From Gnomoniopsis sp. IMI 355080 (Eukaryota; Ascomycota; Sordariomycetes; Diaporthales; Gnomoniaceae): DNA of 64,000 nucleotides. Positions 10,323-22,180 of the stretch are shown one piece after another. Each line of letters begins with the position of its first letter. Positions within the stretch are counted from its first letter, which is position 1. The notes beneath the pieces are model-generated. The model worked only from the letters and a program-made list of their open reading frames with translations, did no database searches and was not told the DNA's origin. The stretch covers positions 23,817 to 87,816 of the forward strand of contig JAPEVC010000157.1 of assembly GCA_027946555.1 (NCBI GenBank), written 5' to 3'. A program made the translations under genes and the position numbers.

Positions 10323-12978
10323 ATGGCCGCGCCAAATCCCGGGTCAAACTTCGACATGCCCTCGACCGACGCGCCTGTGGGCCCTTCTAGCAATGCGCCG
10401 AGGAAAAGGAAAGGGCATCGTGCGGGCAAGAAGAAGAAGCGGGACAGAAGAAAGTCCTTTGCGATCACGAACGACGAGATGAACCACGACGAGGGTATGA
10501 GCGCCAGCATGGCAAATCCTAGCCAGAGCTTCTATGGCCAACGGCATAATCTAAGCGGGACGAGCATCGACAGCGAAACATTGCTAGATCACAGGTACGA
10601 TCTTGCCGTTCTGCCCCGAGATTCATCAAACCTGTCTGACAACTTGGAATTTAGAGAACAAACTTATTTCATGCGCCCACGGCGGCCTTCAAATGCTCAC
10701 CAATCTCCCGCGATTCATCAGTCAGCTCAAAGTATTGGAAACCTCAAGGTTATACACGGAGGAGAAAGTGCCGAAGAGGATAACAATGGCGCCACGAACG
10801 AACGCGCACCTCTCCTGTCTACTGCAGATCGATTGCGTTCTGAGCCCGCCATGTCATTTGGCGCATTCTCTCCAACCGACACAGGCCGGGGTCAGTCGTC
10901 TCAGGGGCAGGACTCGAGCAGAACGAGTGGCAGGAGGGACTTTACGATGACCAACACGTTTAATAACAGCAGCTACGATGTCAATTACCCACCATCGATA
11001 CCCGGTTCTCCAAGGACTAGGGCGGCCGACAGGGATTGGAGACTCGAGGATGCCATGTTGATTGATGAGCTCGACTTGCCTGGCTCTCCACACCACGACG
11101 GCAGCTTCACAGACCAGGGCTCTCACCGGACATCGAATCCCAAGACACCGACAACTCCGTTCGAAAGACGGCATACCTTTGACTTTCAGGCTCAAGAAGA
11201 TGTCTGCTTTCCCCATGAAGGAGAGTCCGAGATGGGAGATGAGGAAGTGCGAGCGCGACGGCATCAGCGGGTGCGTTCTCGGAAACGTCGCATCAGAGGG
11301 CCACAACTTGCATTCCTCGAAGAATTCGCTCATTTTGAAAAGGAAGGGCGCAGCGAGGCAACCAAAGCCAAGAAGATCACGGAGCCTCAATTGATCAACG
11401 GAAGGCTACGCCCCATCCAGAAGGGCTGGTATCAGCCTGAGGAAGACGCCCCGTACCGCTTTACGTACTTCAACGATGAATTTCAGACCACGATTCACAG
11501 TTCGACCATATCCGAGCTTGTACAATCCGAGGGACAAGGGAGCAGCTTCCGAGAGCTATTCATACCGGACAGGCCAATCTTAGCAGACACATCAGATTCC
11601 GAGAGCGACGACGACGATGTTCAGCAATATGCTTCTGACCTTCGGAGGTCTCATCTCAGCCCTCTAAATAGCGGATCCAAGGATCCTACACGCCAAGCTT
11701 CAGTCGCGGGTTCAACCCATGGTGCTTCAGACCAGGCGCGCAACGGGACATTTTCTCCAAATCCAAGCAAAGCCCAAGGAGGCTCACGGAATTCACGACA
11801 AGGGTCTGGTGAGGCCACTCCCGTGCACCCGAGGTCTGTCGCATCTCCTCCACCACAGAAGGAAGAGAAGCCTGTGAGGTATGGAGAACGGCCAGTCTGG
11901 TGGTTGGATGTTCTGAGCCCGTCCGACACCGAAATGAGGGCAATTGCCAGGACATTTGGTATTCACGGCCTGACGACTGAGGACATCATGATGCAAGAAG
12001 CACGCGAGAAGGTCGAGTTATTCCAACACTACTACTTCGTCCATTATCGGACTTTCAACCAGGACCCGAGTAGCGAGGATTATCTCGAGCCCATCAACCT
12101 ATACATCGTGGTGTTCAGGGACGGTGTCCTCAGCTTCCACTTTTCTCCTACACCGCACCCAGCCAATGTTCGGCGGCGAATCAGAATGCTGCGCGATTAC
12201 ATGTTCCTCACACCAGACTGGATCGCGTATGCGATCATTGATGATATCACCGACGTATACCAGCCACTCATCCAGAGCGTCGAAGAAGAAGTCGATGAAA
12301 TCGACGCCGACATTGTCAGGCTTCATGCGGAAGAGGATCCCAGAAAAATCAAGTTGAAGAACGAGAAGACAATAATCAGCGATGCGAGATCAACCTCTTC
12401 GAGCAGCACGTTTGTCGAGACTGGAGCTGATATGCTCCGACGGGTGGGAGAATGTCGGAAGAAAGTCATGGGCCTCTACCGTCTGCTGGGCAGCAAAGCC
12501 GACGTCATCAAGGGCTTTGCGAAACGATGCAACGAGCAGTGGGAGGTGGCACCGCGCTCTGATATTGGTATTTACCTTGGCGACATCCAGGATCATATTG
12601 TGACAATGACCGGGAACTTGAGCCACTATGAAATGTAAGCCATTCCCTCTGCCCCCCCCCCCTTTTCATAATCCTGCTTTTGCACTACTAACACCACACA
12701 GGATCCTCGCCAGGTCTCACCAAAACTACCTCGCCCAAATCAATATTCGCATGAACGAGCGCGCAGAGCAGACCAACGACGTTCTGGGCAAGCTCACCGT
12801 GCTCGGTACCATCGTCTTGCCCATGAACATCATCACGGGTCTTTGGGGCATGAATGTCTGGGTTCCCGGTCAAGAGTACGAGGGGAATCTCACCTGGTTC
12901 TGGTGTATTACTGCGGGCTTGCTTTTGTTTGGACTTGGTTGTTTCCTGATTGCCAAGAGGATATACCGGATCGTGTAA
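10323..12978 (+). CDS. MNR2: CorA-superfamily Mg2+ transporter, MNR2/ALR1 type
   Basis: Exons 10323-12634 and 12702-12978 (GTAAGC donor, C-rich intron, CACAG acceptor) give 862 aa. The long cytoplasmic N-terminus is basic at the start (RKRKGHRAGKKKKRDRRKSFA), typical of fungal Mnr2-like proteins, then disordered Ser-rich to about residue 520. The CorA domain follows (PVWWLDVLSPSDTEMRAIARTFGIH, LTTEDI, long coiled stalk helix). Two membrane helices close the protein: the first ends in the diagnostic GMN signature (residues 820-822, in TGLWGMNVWVPG) and the second is LTWFWCITAGLLLFGLGCFLIA. The GMN loop selects hydrated Mg2+ in this superfamily. Yeast Mnr2 acts at the vacuole and Alr1/2 at the plasma membrane; the basic N-terminus favours Mnr2, but localisation is inference. 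Start: the first ATG in frame. Confidence 0.9.
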
Positions 12979-14049
12979 GAAAAACATTGCCTCAGACTGT
13001 CGCTTTTTCTCTTTTGTGTTTCGGAGAACAAGATTTGGAAATCTTGCACATGGCGTGGCGTGGCCGCATAGCGATAATGCGTTCTTGAAATAATGCGCAC
13101 AGCAGATGCATAGGTCTCGGGGTACAAACGGCACCTGGGACTAACATATTCAATGACCGTCTTTGGAGATATGACAAAGAAGCTTGTCTAAAGCGCTGCG
13201 CGGAGCTGGATACAAGACTTGAGTGGCTTGGGAAGCAAACTCTGGGGGCGCAGTCCCTCGCCTCTTCTTCACCAGCTGCTGCTTACATGTACACACACAT
13301 TGGTAAAACACGTAGATAATTTGAAGTCGGGTGGTTTATTTGATTACAGTAACCACGCTTAATCCTTGGGCGAATTTGTGCGAGATGATATAATTTTCAC
13401 TCTTATTTTCTGGTCATTCAGTCCATTTCGCTCTGAGTTGAGTATGCCACCTTTTCCCATCCCAGCCACGCTGTAACGCCTCCGCTATCAACTGCTGCAA
13501 ATTCATGCCCAGTCTCATCGATAATGCATATAAATTCTGTGTTAGCCCCAACTCAACTGAGTGGATACAGGTGCCAAGCTGCCCTCATCGTGCAATAGCG
13601 TAAAACTACACAAATCCTCTGAAACGTCCACCTGGAAGCGAGTGGAATCTCCTCAAGTGACGACGAAGGTGCTTCAAAAATTTCTTGTGGTCTGATTTGT
13701 AGAGCGCCAGGTCCCGACGGGCTTCGCGAAGCTTTGGATTATGGGGGTCCGAGCCGAATTCTATTTCCGTTTCCTAGATCGCGATCATGATCGATAGGTT
13801 CCTCTTGCGGTTCCACATTGCACGCTCACAAAAGCCGTAAAGTATTCCGCAAAGGTCTCGCAAGTTGCATGTTGCGGGTGACTCCAGGTCATGCTCGACC
13901 AAGAACTCTATGAGTAGCTCCAGGCGCACTGCACTCCAGAACCAGAGCTTTAGCTGAGTCCAAATTTGGTCTTCTGCTCGGTGGGCGCGAAGACTCCAAC
14001 AGAGGTCTCTCCTTGGCAGATACCCTGTCTCTCCGATTTCGTGAGCCGT
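12979..14049. other. Intergenic region between convergent MNR2-like and CstF64-like genes
   Basis: This 1.07 kb holds 3' UTR material of both converging genes. No domain-bearing frame or RNA gene is seen. Confidence 0.55.
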
Positions 14050-15087
14050 CTAAGCTCGCTGGCCAGAGAACTGTGCACGCAGTTGCAGGATCTGGGCCCG
14101 TTCCGCCTCGGGCAGTGCTGCAATCACCTCATCGGGCAGAGAGAGCACCTGTTGTATGAGCGCATCGGAGTTCGGATCAGGCGCGGGTGCGGCGGGGGCC
14201 GCAGGCTGAGCCACTGGTGTAGGCGCGGCGGAGGGAGGCGCGGCATAGCCTACGGGCGCAGGAGGGTAGGCAGCCGGTGCGGGTGCCGGCGGCGGGGCCG
14301 ACCCGGGCTCGAGGACAGAGTTAATGGCCTCGGGGCTGACCAAACCCATGAGGAGCAGGGCCTGGAAGACGGCGTAGGAGAGCTGGGGCGCCTGAGTGAG
14401 CAGGTCAGAAGCGCGCGAAGGATCGTTGACGCAGAGCTGCTTCATGGAGGAAAGGATGTCGAGGAGCTGGGTGGGCGGTAGGGTGTTGAGGGTGCGCGAT
14501 ATGTGGTCGGTAACGCTTACGCCAGGGGGCAAGGTGATACCGGCTGGAAGCGGCGGGAGAGGACCACCTGAAGCAGCGTCGGCGCCATTGGAGGCGGGTG
14601 GGTTGTTGTAGGGATTGGCGTTACGCGACTGGGCTGGATTGTGGGAGCCCTGGTCATCGTTATTGCCCGAGCCGCCATTGGAGTCGTTGCTGAAGTCGAC
14701 GCGCAGCTTGCGACCCATGATGTCGTGATCGTTGAGATTTCGGACAGCGGAGGCAGCAGAGTCTGGAGAAAGGAAGCAAGTCAGTCTCGTTATGGGATGG
14801 AAAGGATGCGTGATTGGGGTATAGGAACAGATATGGAATATGACGTACCTGCGTCTGGATATTCTGCGAAACCGAAGCCCTTTGGTCGACCGGTATCTCT
14901 GTCGTAGACAAGGCGGAAGTTAAGGACTTGCCCTGCGCTGCTGAAGAGTTCACTGATCTGCTCTTCCGACAATCCTGCAAGGAGGAAATAGTGAGCGCAG
15001 CACGGTAGGTTTCAAGACACAGATTCGAGGCTTACCGTAGGGGATGTTGCCCACAAAGACGACGCGAGAGGGAGGCTTGGTAGACAT
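14050..15087 (-). CDS. RNA15: Cleavage-stimulation factor CstF64 / Rna15-type RNA-binding protein
   Basis: Three exons (15036-15087, 14849-14974, 14050-14762) join in phase into 296 aa. An RRM fills residues 8-85: RNP2 VVFVGNIPYG at the start, then LSEEQISELFSSAG and RNP1 KGFGFAEY, closing with DHDIMGRKLRVDFS. The hinge region (PPTQLLDILSSMKQL...QAPQLSYAVFQALLLMGLV) matches the CSTF2 hinge that binds CstF77/Rna14. The Ala/Pro-rich linker leads to the small C-terminal helix bundle DEVIAALPEAERAQILQLRAQF, which in the family contacts Pcf11. The protein recognises U/GU-rich sequence during mRNA 3'-end cleavage and polyadenylation (family knowledge). Exon 1 holds the first half of the RRM strand, so a single-exon call would lose the RRM. 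It is divergent from prohibitin-2. Confidence 0.93.
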
Positions 15088-15982
15088 TGTGACTGCGACG
15101 TGGGGAACAAGGAGGGTGTATGGCAAAAAGGGGTGGAGCTCAGTAGCCAGCGATGCAGGAAGCTCAAGTTGGCAAGAGGCAATTCCAGAGCAATGCACAG
15201 GTAGAGAGAATCACACTTCAATGGGCTCAAGGCTGAGGCTGAGGAGGGAGGAAGCAGACAACGCAAGACAACTGATGAAGAGTGGAAGGAACTTGGGAGG
15301 TAAGGCACAGCTGGTATTAGTTGGGCTAGAGGTAGACAAGAGCACCTTGATTCCTAAGACACCCAGCAATGTTTTTGTTGACCTGTCACCTGGTGTTGGT
15401 GTTTCCTGCCCTCCACAGTTGCTTGCAAGAAGTGAAGCTGGAGTGTAGTTGAGTTGACGAGGAGTGCGTGCGCATGGCAGTTTTTGGGAGGCTGAACTAG
15501 GAAGTCCAGTCTGTCGCAATTCCTTGCCCTACCCCTGCCCCTGCCTGCAAGCAATGGGAGCTCGGGCAACTGCGAAAATGGATCCATTCCGTTCCACCCC
15601 AGATATTATTATGTACCTATCACTGCGATCGTTGAATGACCGAAGCAACCCATTATGATGACATGGGACTGATCCGATATACTCAGAAAATCAGTTTCAA
15701 TAGCAAGCAACGCAATGATAAGCTACAGCAAAGCTTCACTCAAAGTAGATGCTCGAACATTGCTGAGGATGGGCATAGTATTAAAGTAGAAGATACTTTG
15801 CACGGGTGGTCTGTGCTTTCAAGACCCGCAGGCTCTGATCCTGGTTCATGAGCTCAGCATTTTAGTTTGCTACACCATCCGCCATCACCACTCACGCCCC
15901 ATTCAACATTCGATTTCCAACCCCACGTCCTGGACATTCGCGGTTGTGCTGCACTCTGCCAACCTCGCCTTTCGACGTCAAG
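15088..15982. other. Shared promoter region of CstF64-like gene and PHB2
   Basis: These 0.9 kb separate two divergent genes and must contain both promoters. Short frames here are antisense noise. The plus-strand leader just before PHB2 is CA/CT-rich (CACCATCCGCCATCACCACTCACGCC), as in many fungal highly expressed genes. Confidence 0.55.
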
Positions 15983-17040
15983 ATGTCCAACCAAAACCCC
16001 ATGAACGATTACTTGAAGAAGTTGCAGCAAGTCGCACAGCAGTCTGGTGGCAGAGGCGGCTTCAACCCCAGGCCTCCTCCAGGAAGCGGAGGCGTTGCCG
16101 CGGGTCTCGTGCTGCTCATTGGCGGTGGCTTGTTCCTCAACAATGCCCTATTCAACGTTGATGGTGGTCACAGGGCGATCAAGTACAAGCGCTTAAGTGG
16201 TGTGAGCAAGGAGATCTACAACGAAGGTGAGTCCGGACTTACCGGCCCACGAGCGCGAGGCACCTCGGTCTTGTCACTGGCGCTGACTGTCACCACCAGG
16301 AACACATTTCAAGATCCCCTGGTTCGAGCAAGAGATTCTTTACAACGTGCGAGCAAAGCCTCGGAATGTCTCGTCCCTCACCGGCACCAAGGACCTGCAG
16401 ATGGTCAACATCACCTGCCGTGTCCTGTCCCGACCGGACATCGCCGCTCTGCCCCAGATCTACCGAACACTTGGTCAAGACTACGACGAGAGAGTGCTGC
16501 CCTCGATTGTGAATGAGGTGCTCAAGAGTGTGGTTGCGCAATTCAACGCCAGCCAGCTGATTACACAGAGAGAGATGGTAGCAAGGCTAGTGCGGGAGAA
16601 CCTCGCACGGAGAGCAGCGCGCTTCAACATCCAGCTGGATGATGTGTCCTTAACAGTGCGTTCTTCAAATATCTGCCCCCATCACCGGTTTCCAATGATA
16701 CTAACATACGTTGTAGCACCTCGCCTTCTCTCCTGAATTTACTGCAGCCGTTGAAGCCAAGCAGGTTGCACAACAAGACGCCCAGCGCGCGGCATTCGTT
16801 GTCGACAAGGCCAGACAGGAGAAGCAAGCCATGGTGGTCAAGGCGCAGGGAGAGGCACGCGCCGCAGAACTTATAGGAGACGCGATCAAGAAGAACAAGA
16901 CGTACCTTGAGTTGAAGAAGCTGGAGAACGCGCGGGCCATTGCGCAAATTATGCAGGAGAACGGAGGCAAGAACAGGCTGCTGCTGGATGCCGAGGGCTT
17001 GGGCCTGAACGTGTTTGAGCAGGTGGATGAGAAGAAATAG
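15983..17040 (+). CDS. PHB2: Prohibitin-2 (mitochondrial inner-membrane PHB ring subunit)
   Basis: Three exons (15983-16226, 16300-16655, 16717-17040) join in phase into 307 aa, the usual Phb2 length. After a Gln/Gly/Pro-rich start, a hydrophobic segment at about residues 36-58 (GVAAGLVLLIGGGLFLNNALFNV) anchors the protein. The PHB/SPFH domain follows: DGGHRAIKYKRLSG, EGTHFKIPWFE, YNVRAKPRNVSSLTGTKDLQMV, RVLPSIVNEVLKSVVAQFNASQLITQRE. The C-terminal coiled coil has VEAKQVAQQDAQRAAFVVDKA and ends in QVDEKK. With Phb1 it forms ring complexes in the inner membrane that scaffold m-AAA proteases and cristae; this is family knowledge. Start: the ATG preceding SNQNPMNDYLKKL. Confidence 0.96.
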
Positions 17041-17574
17041 GCGGATGACAGCGCGATGCAATCTCACCTCTTTGTTTGTGCTCCGCCTATCGGTATATAC
17101 CTAAGCGTCAGGGGACAGTCTTCCCTCTATGTAACAGTAATGAAAACCCAAGATATGCCTGGGACTGAACTGGCCAATTATACATTGCTGCTGGCGGTTT
17201 GTTGCCACGAAGTTTCGTTAAATGTCGTGATGCACATCGTTTCAATGTTCAGCATCAGAAAGGCTGCATAGGAACCCGCAAGTGATTGAATCACAGTGCT
17301 ATTAGGCAATCAGGCAGCGTGCAAGGGGACCCCCACCAACCGGCGGTGCCTGGTTTGCGCCCCTCATTCATCAATGACCTTTAAGTCCGACGTCGCCAAA
17401 CTGTCGGCAGGGTGATTTCATCTCCAGCAGCTCAGCACCAACTGATCGTACAGCCAACAACAACTTCCCCAAGCTCTGGTCCTGCGACATAGCCACTTGT
17501 TCTCACCAAAATTCCATTCAAGAGCCATCTTCCTCGTCGTTGTCGCCTACAAGACCCGCAAGCGTCCAGTCAAA
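17041..17574. other. Intergenic region, PHB2 to NEDD8
   Basis: This 534-nt stretch lies between two plus-strand genes. It presumably carries the PHB2 3' UTR and the NEDD8 promoter and leader. No other gene is seen. Confidence 0.6.
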
Positions 17575-18121
17575 ATGCAGATCAAGTACGCCCTCCATCA
17601 CCACCCTCTACTACATGCCTCATGCGATCATGGCTGACCTTTTGCGCTTTCCAATTACAGAGTCCGGACCCTGACGGGCAAGGAAATCGAGCTTGACATT
17701 GACGAAGACTTCACCGTACGATCCCATCCATCATCCTACCCCGCGATGCACTCGCTGACCGAAAGTCTATCCACGTCTACAGATCCAGCAGATCAAGGAG
17801 CAGGTCGAGGAGAAGGAGGGCATCCCACCTGTTCAGCAGCGTCTGATTTACCTCGGGAAGCAGATGTGAGTGTAGCCTTAGCCTCCACAACGCACGCATG
17901 ACTATACAAGCGCGTCTTTTCTTCCCCCCTTCCCCCTCCACCTTAGGAAGGGGAGGGGGACGGCCCTACTCCCACCTATCCCCGAGGCTGTAGTAAAGTG
18001 CAACAAGAGCTGACGCCTTCCCCGCAGGAATGACACTCAAAAGGCATCGGAGTACGGCCTGACGGGTGGCGTAGTGCTTCATCTCGTCCTCGCACTACGT
18101 GGCGGCCTGGCCTCTGCGTAA
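17575..18121 (+). CDS. RUB1: NEDD8/Rub1 ubiquitin-like modifier precursor
   Basis: Four small exons (17575-17585, 17661-17715, 17783-17865, 18028-18121) join in phase into an 80-aa precursor. The mature 76 residues align end to end with NEDD8/ubiquitin: MQIKVRTLTGKEIELDID at the start, K48 in LGKQM, and LVLALRGG at the end. Residue 72 is Ala (LALRGG), the position that separates NEDD8 (Ala) from ubiquitin (Arg) and controls which E1 is used. A four-residue tail LASA follows Gly76 and must be cut off by a C-terminal hydrolase before conjugation to cullins. The first exon is only 11 nt (ATG CAG ATC AA). None of the exons is found as an ORF over 60 codons, so this gene is easily missed. Confidence 0.95.
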
Positions 18122-18887
18122 TAAAAAAGAAAAAGGAACCGGCCGTTTTGAGCTCGACCCCATTGAAAGGAAGCGAAACCACGAACCACCGAGACAACTG
18201 CGTAGGGATTGATACCGAAGTGACGGTTTACACGATATGGCACGCCCGAACCTGGCAAACGAGAAGGGAAATGGTCGATCTTCGGAGTTGAATGGTCAGT
18301 ATGGGTAGCAACGGGGACAAGTCGGGGGGACTACAGCTTTGGAGGCTCACCAGACGTGAGCGCAACGCTGCAGCATGCACGTGAAGTATTCTAGGAAGTA
18401 GTGGCATGGATGAGGGGGATGGCAAATGTGCAGCATTCGGAGGTTTTGTCAGAGTAATCCATCAGCGTTCTGAAGGCGATCGAGGCTTAGACATATCAGC
18501 TGCTCCTGGGGCGCGTACCATCAGGCAGGCAGGCAATCTTAGAAAGACACGACTTTGAATCTTGCGCTTCTCCACCCGTGGGAGGGTTCTCAAGACACCA
18601 TGGGGACCGAAGGCTGTTTCCGGGGTTTCCTAGAAGGTGAACCCGAGAGGTTATGGGGCATAAGCCGTTTCTCATTTCCATATGACCCATCCTATGAGCA
18701 TGTAACGCCGTATACAACAAAGGAGAATCTTTGGGGTATCTTCCGTGTCCCTGGTCCTACTCTACGAAAACTCCTGCGAAATGTATGTCCTGTTTGTACC
18801 ATAATGAAACCTTTGACCACCAACACCATGACAATATCCTCCTATCATTTAGAGAAAACAAAAGCTCCGCATTCCAGTGCGGCCCTC
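18122..18887. other. Intergenic region between convergent NEDD8 and elongin A genes
   Basis: This 766-nt stretch holds the 3' UTRs of the two converging genes. The frame at 18555-19046 (plus) runs antisense into elongin A and is not called. Confidence 0.55.
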
Positions 18888-20209
18888 CTAGTCCTGAGTA
18901 CGAGGTCTGGCAACAACTTTGTGAGGCATGAACAGGCTGGGCGCAACCTTGCGCCTCTTGATGGGCGGCGCAACAGGGCGTGCAGTGTCCTCGTCAGCCG
19001 AGGGCGAGGCCGCGGAGTTGCTGGCACTGGCGCTGTCGTCGCTTGACATGGCGTTGCAGCCACGTTTCCTGTACTCAGCTGCAGGAATAGTGGTTGATTT
19101 TGCCGGCTTGGACAGAGCGGCAGCCTTCTCGGTGGCGTTGTAGGACTCGAGGATTTGCTTGTTGCGAGGCGAGGTCCAATCAATGCTGACCGAGATGGTG
19201 ACGGTCCCGTTGTTGTTGGTTGTGATTTTCTTGGTTTCGATAGGCGGCATACCCTGCATCGACAATGGCTTGGAGTTGGCAAACATTCTTCCACTGGTCC
19301 GCGCTGGGACTGGTTTCTTGTTGGGAGTGATAGGAAGAGTGGTTCTGACAGCGGCGTTGGTTGCGGTGGGCTTGATGGCGTCGCCAGATTTGTCGTTGCC
19401 GTTGGAGTGGGCAGGAGGGGTGGCACTTCGCTTTTGGGCCGTTTCGTGTCCCTTGATGCGGTCGCTCTCAATAGCGCGCTTCTGTCCCAGTCTCTTCGTG
19501 GGCGCCTTGATGACCTGGTCGATCCTTCGAAGCTCATCTTGGAGGCCCTTGGGAGCGACATCGATCTTGGTTGGTGGCTTGCTGGCGACGGCTATTGCTT
19601 GCTTGCGCAGCATGGCCAGTTGGCGGCTCTCCTCAGCCGCCTTTTGCACGGCGTTTTTGGGGCCACGAGCTGCAGGCCCGCGACCACCTGGAGCTCCCCT
19701 AATACGAGCCTTGAGAAGCATGCGCGGGTCGGCCAGCAGGGTGGTCTGTTTCTGGGTCTTCTCCTGGTTGAGCTGCATGGTGCGAGAAGCAAGCTTGGCA
19801 GTGTCTTGCCGGAGCTGAAGGACTAGAGACATTGTAAGCAACGCGCTTCATAATGCCTCTCAATTCAAAACTTACACTCCTCTGCAGCTAGCTTGTCATA
19901 TATCTCTTCCCAAGAGACGAAAGGGAAGTAGCTGTCCTTTCCGTACTCCTTTTTGTGAGCCTCGATCTTCTCCTTGAGACGATAGCTGAACTCCTTCTTG
20001 CAGAAGCGCTCCCACAAAGTCTCGATCTGGTCATGCTGGAGAAGGAAGGGGGAGTTGGCCTGAATGACCTTAAGAAGGCCGGACGTAGGAACGCAACGGA
20101 GGATGTCCATGATCGTATCGATTGGTAAGTCTTCAGGAATGTATGTGACTTGGCTGATGTTTGCGATTGCTGTCCTGCGACAAAGGTATCCGAGAGAAGG
20201 AAACCCCAT
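18888..20209 (-). CDS. ELA1: Elongin A (RNA polymerase II SIII subunit A / Ela1-like ubiquitin-ligase adaptor)
   Basis: Exons 19876-20209 and 18888-19822, joined across a 53-nt intron (GTAAGT...CTCTAG), give 422 aa. The N-terminus SLGYLCRRTAIANIS reads as a BC-box (L, then C four residues on) that binds elongin C. The elongin-A homology region follows (YIPEDLPIDTIMDILRCVPTSGLLKVIQANSPFLLQHDQIETLWERFCKKEF...SWEEIYDKL), spanning about residues 1-110, with an F-box-like PIDTIMDILRCV. After the splice the protein becomes basic and coiled (QLRQDTAKLASRTMQL, RMLLKARIRG, DELRRIDQVIKAPTKRL), then disordered with acidic and basic nuclear patches (PPIKRRKVAP). The family works with elongin C as adaptor of a cullin ligase for stalled RNA polymerase II. 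Start: ATG 20209; the frame continues upstream only by non-ATG codons. Confidence 0.9.
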
Positions 20210-20736
20210 CTTGGCGGTCGGAAACTCCAAGAGCGTTTATATTCTATTGCTAGTGGGGCTGGAAGTTTCCAAAGTGAAATTCGCAATAGTTCGGCCACGC
20301 TAGACAATACTAGACAATTGTTCGCGCAGTCCATGTGATTTCCAGTGCAGTCGATTGCTATTGTTCGAGCTGCAGCCAATGAGAAAGCGCCGGTAGCGTT
20401 CGAATTACGGTGACGATGTCTCCAATTGAAGCCCCACGCGAGGGTTGGAACTCCAAGAATTTTACAGAATAAGAACGGGATGAGGTTCGGAGAGAATCAA
20501 TGAGAAGACAATGGGTCGTGTACAAAGTTGAGTGCGCAAATAGAATAATAGTGTGGCATCGTTTCGGTGAGCATCAATGTGTATCGGAAACTATGAGAGT
20601 GGCATAAGGCCCCAGAACACATGGCTGGCGATGATGTGGTTGGTGATAAGCGGAGGAGTCGTCTGTAAGTCGAGAGGAGGACGTTCATTAATTAGTTGTA
20701 GTCCTCACGACGCTAGATGCACATGGCAACCCGCTA

Positions 20737-20786
20737 AGCAGGGGTCAGGGACGCTCGGGCCATCTTCTGCATCCCTGACCCCTGCT
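20737..20786. repeat. Perfect 15-bp inverted repeat (hairpin)
   Basis: The arm AGCAGGGGTCAGGGA (20737-20751) is matched exactly by its reverse complement TCCCTGACCCCTGCT (20772-20786) with a 20-nt loop. It lies in gene-free DNA next to an AT-rich stretch. It could be a solo terminal repeat of a decayed element or a cruciform-forming site. I see no matching copy elsewhere in the window. Confidence 0.75.
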
Positions 20787-20988
20787 CCTTCTTGTAGCAG
20801 CCGCATACGGTATACTTTGTTGTACGCTGGTCTATAGTCTGCCAGACTGTTGTTAGAATGAAGGTATTATCTTCATTGTAAGGCTTATATTTGTTATATA
20901 AATGGAAGCATAGAAGAGGATATGCTTGGAATGGATTTGGAAGGTTGTTGCTGTACTTGTGTTGGTACAATGTACTTGTTCCACAACT

Positions 20989-21022
20989 GCCTACCTACCT
21001 ACAGGTACTAAGGTAGGTAGGG
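20989..21022. repeat. Palindromic TACCTA/TAGGTA cluster
   Basis: CCTACCTACCTAC is followed after a short spacer by GGTAGGTAGG, giving an imperfect palindrome built from TACC/GGTA tetramers. Related text recurs in other intergenic regions (about 24740, 32700, 40710, 62810). Confidence 0.6.
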
Positions 21023-22180
21023 GAGTCAACAGATGTATACTATTCAAAATCATTGCACTGGAAAACACTTAGTATTTTGATTTCTGAATTATGTGGTAAA
21101 AGTAAAAGGTTTGTGCAATGTATGTTAGCAGTGTTCCCACAATTTTGATGAATTTGGCTGAGTTTTTCAAGGACACGTACTATCCGAGAATAAAGTAAGC
21201 GAAAGTTTGTAATTATATCACGAACTTGACTGCTGGGTGATCGCGGGGTGATTGTATGGTTGATCAGACTAGTTTTGGACCTGTAATCCTGCTTCAATTT
21301 GACAAAAGCTTGACCTAAGAATCGACTTCGAAACCCGCCCCCCCCTCTCTCCGGAATACGGTAACTATCCCAAGGAGGATGGGTTTTGGAATCTCAAGTT
21401 TCAACATTCGCTATGTAGTCGATACTCCATAAGCAATATTGGAGGCACCTTGTGAAGCATCTGTATCAAATTGTCCTTTTCTAGGCGCACAAATTACAAC
21501 ATGTAATTATTATTGCCGGATTTTAAACCCGCAGACAAGACGTATTCCCCAATACTTGCAAGTCAACCTTCATAGGATCTATCAAATTCATTTGACCAGC
21601 TAACTCAAACTTGGAGGTTCATCGCATGCCATACACAGATGCTATAATTACCTGCACCAGCCTCTGCATAATGGTCTAGATCTTGAATCTTATGCTGCTC
21701 AGTCTACTGTGAGACAGAATGGAATTTCTCAGATTTGTAGAAGGGGGGGGGGGAAAGAGACCCGAGGCAGTCATTTCTCCGCTGGTCTAATGATTTATCC
21801 TCTTGCAAGTCCTGATCTCCAGGGAACTGAGATGAACTCATCTGACTACTTCAAGCTATTGACAGGCGCAGCATACTTTTAAAGCCATAGCTCGAAATAC
21901 TGGAACAGCTCAAGCGGTATATGTAAATGCATGTATAATCTGGTTGGCAGGCTATCAATTCCCAGCCCTGCCAGCCTGCAGCACCAGTAAATGGAGCCGC
22001 GCGGGCGCGCTAATCCAAATAGAGTATTCTTGCTAACAAGGGTTCTTCAGTCAACTTTCCTCTTGGCTGGGTCCGTGTCCAAAGACAATGTAGATTTGTA
22101 CCTTTCCATACCTTCAGAACGCCCCGAACTCCATCCCATTGCTGCTCACCACCGGAAACAGCAACTTCCAAATCGCAATC

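Larger units (their letters stand above)
20210..22180. other. Gene-free, partly AT-rich stretch of 1.97 kb
   Basis: The elongin A promoter is at the left end and the THO7-like promoter at the right. From about 20800 to 21900 the DNA is AT-rich and has only short frames. It contains a perfect 15-bp inverted repeat (20737-20786), a palindromic cluster of TACCTA units (20989-21022) and a G homopolymer near 21745. No gene is supported. Confidence 0.55.

Noticed and set aside
10854..11390. 178-codon minus-strand frame inside the Mg2+ transporter gene
   Set aside because: Antisense shadow of the real coding strand, whose protein has clear CorA features.
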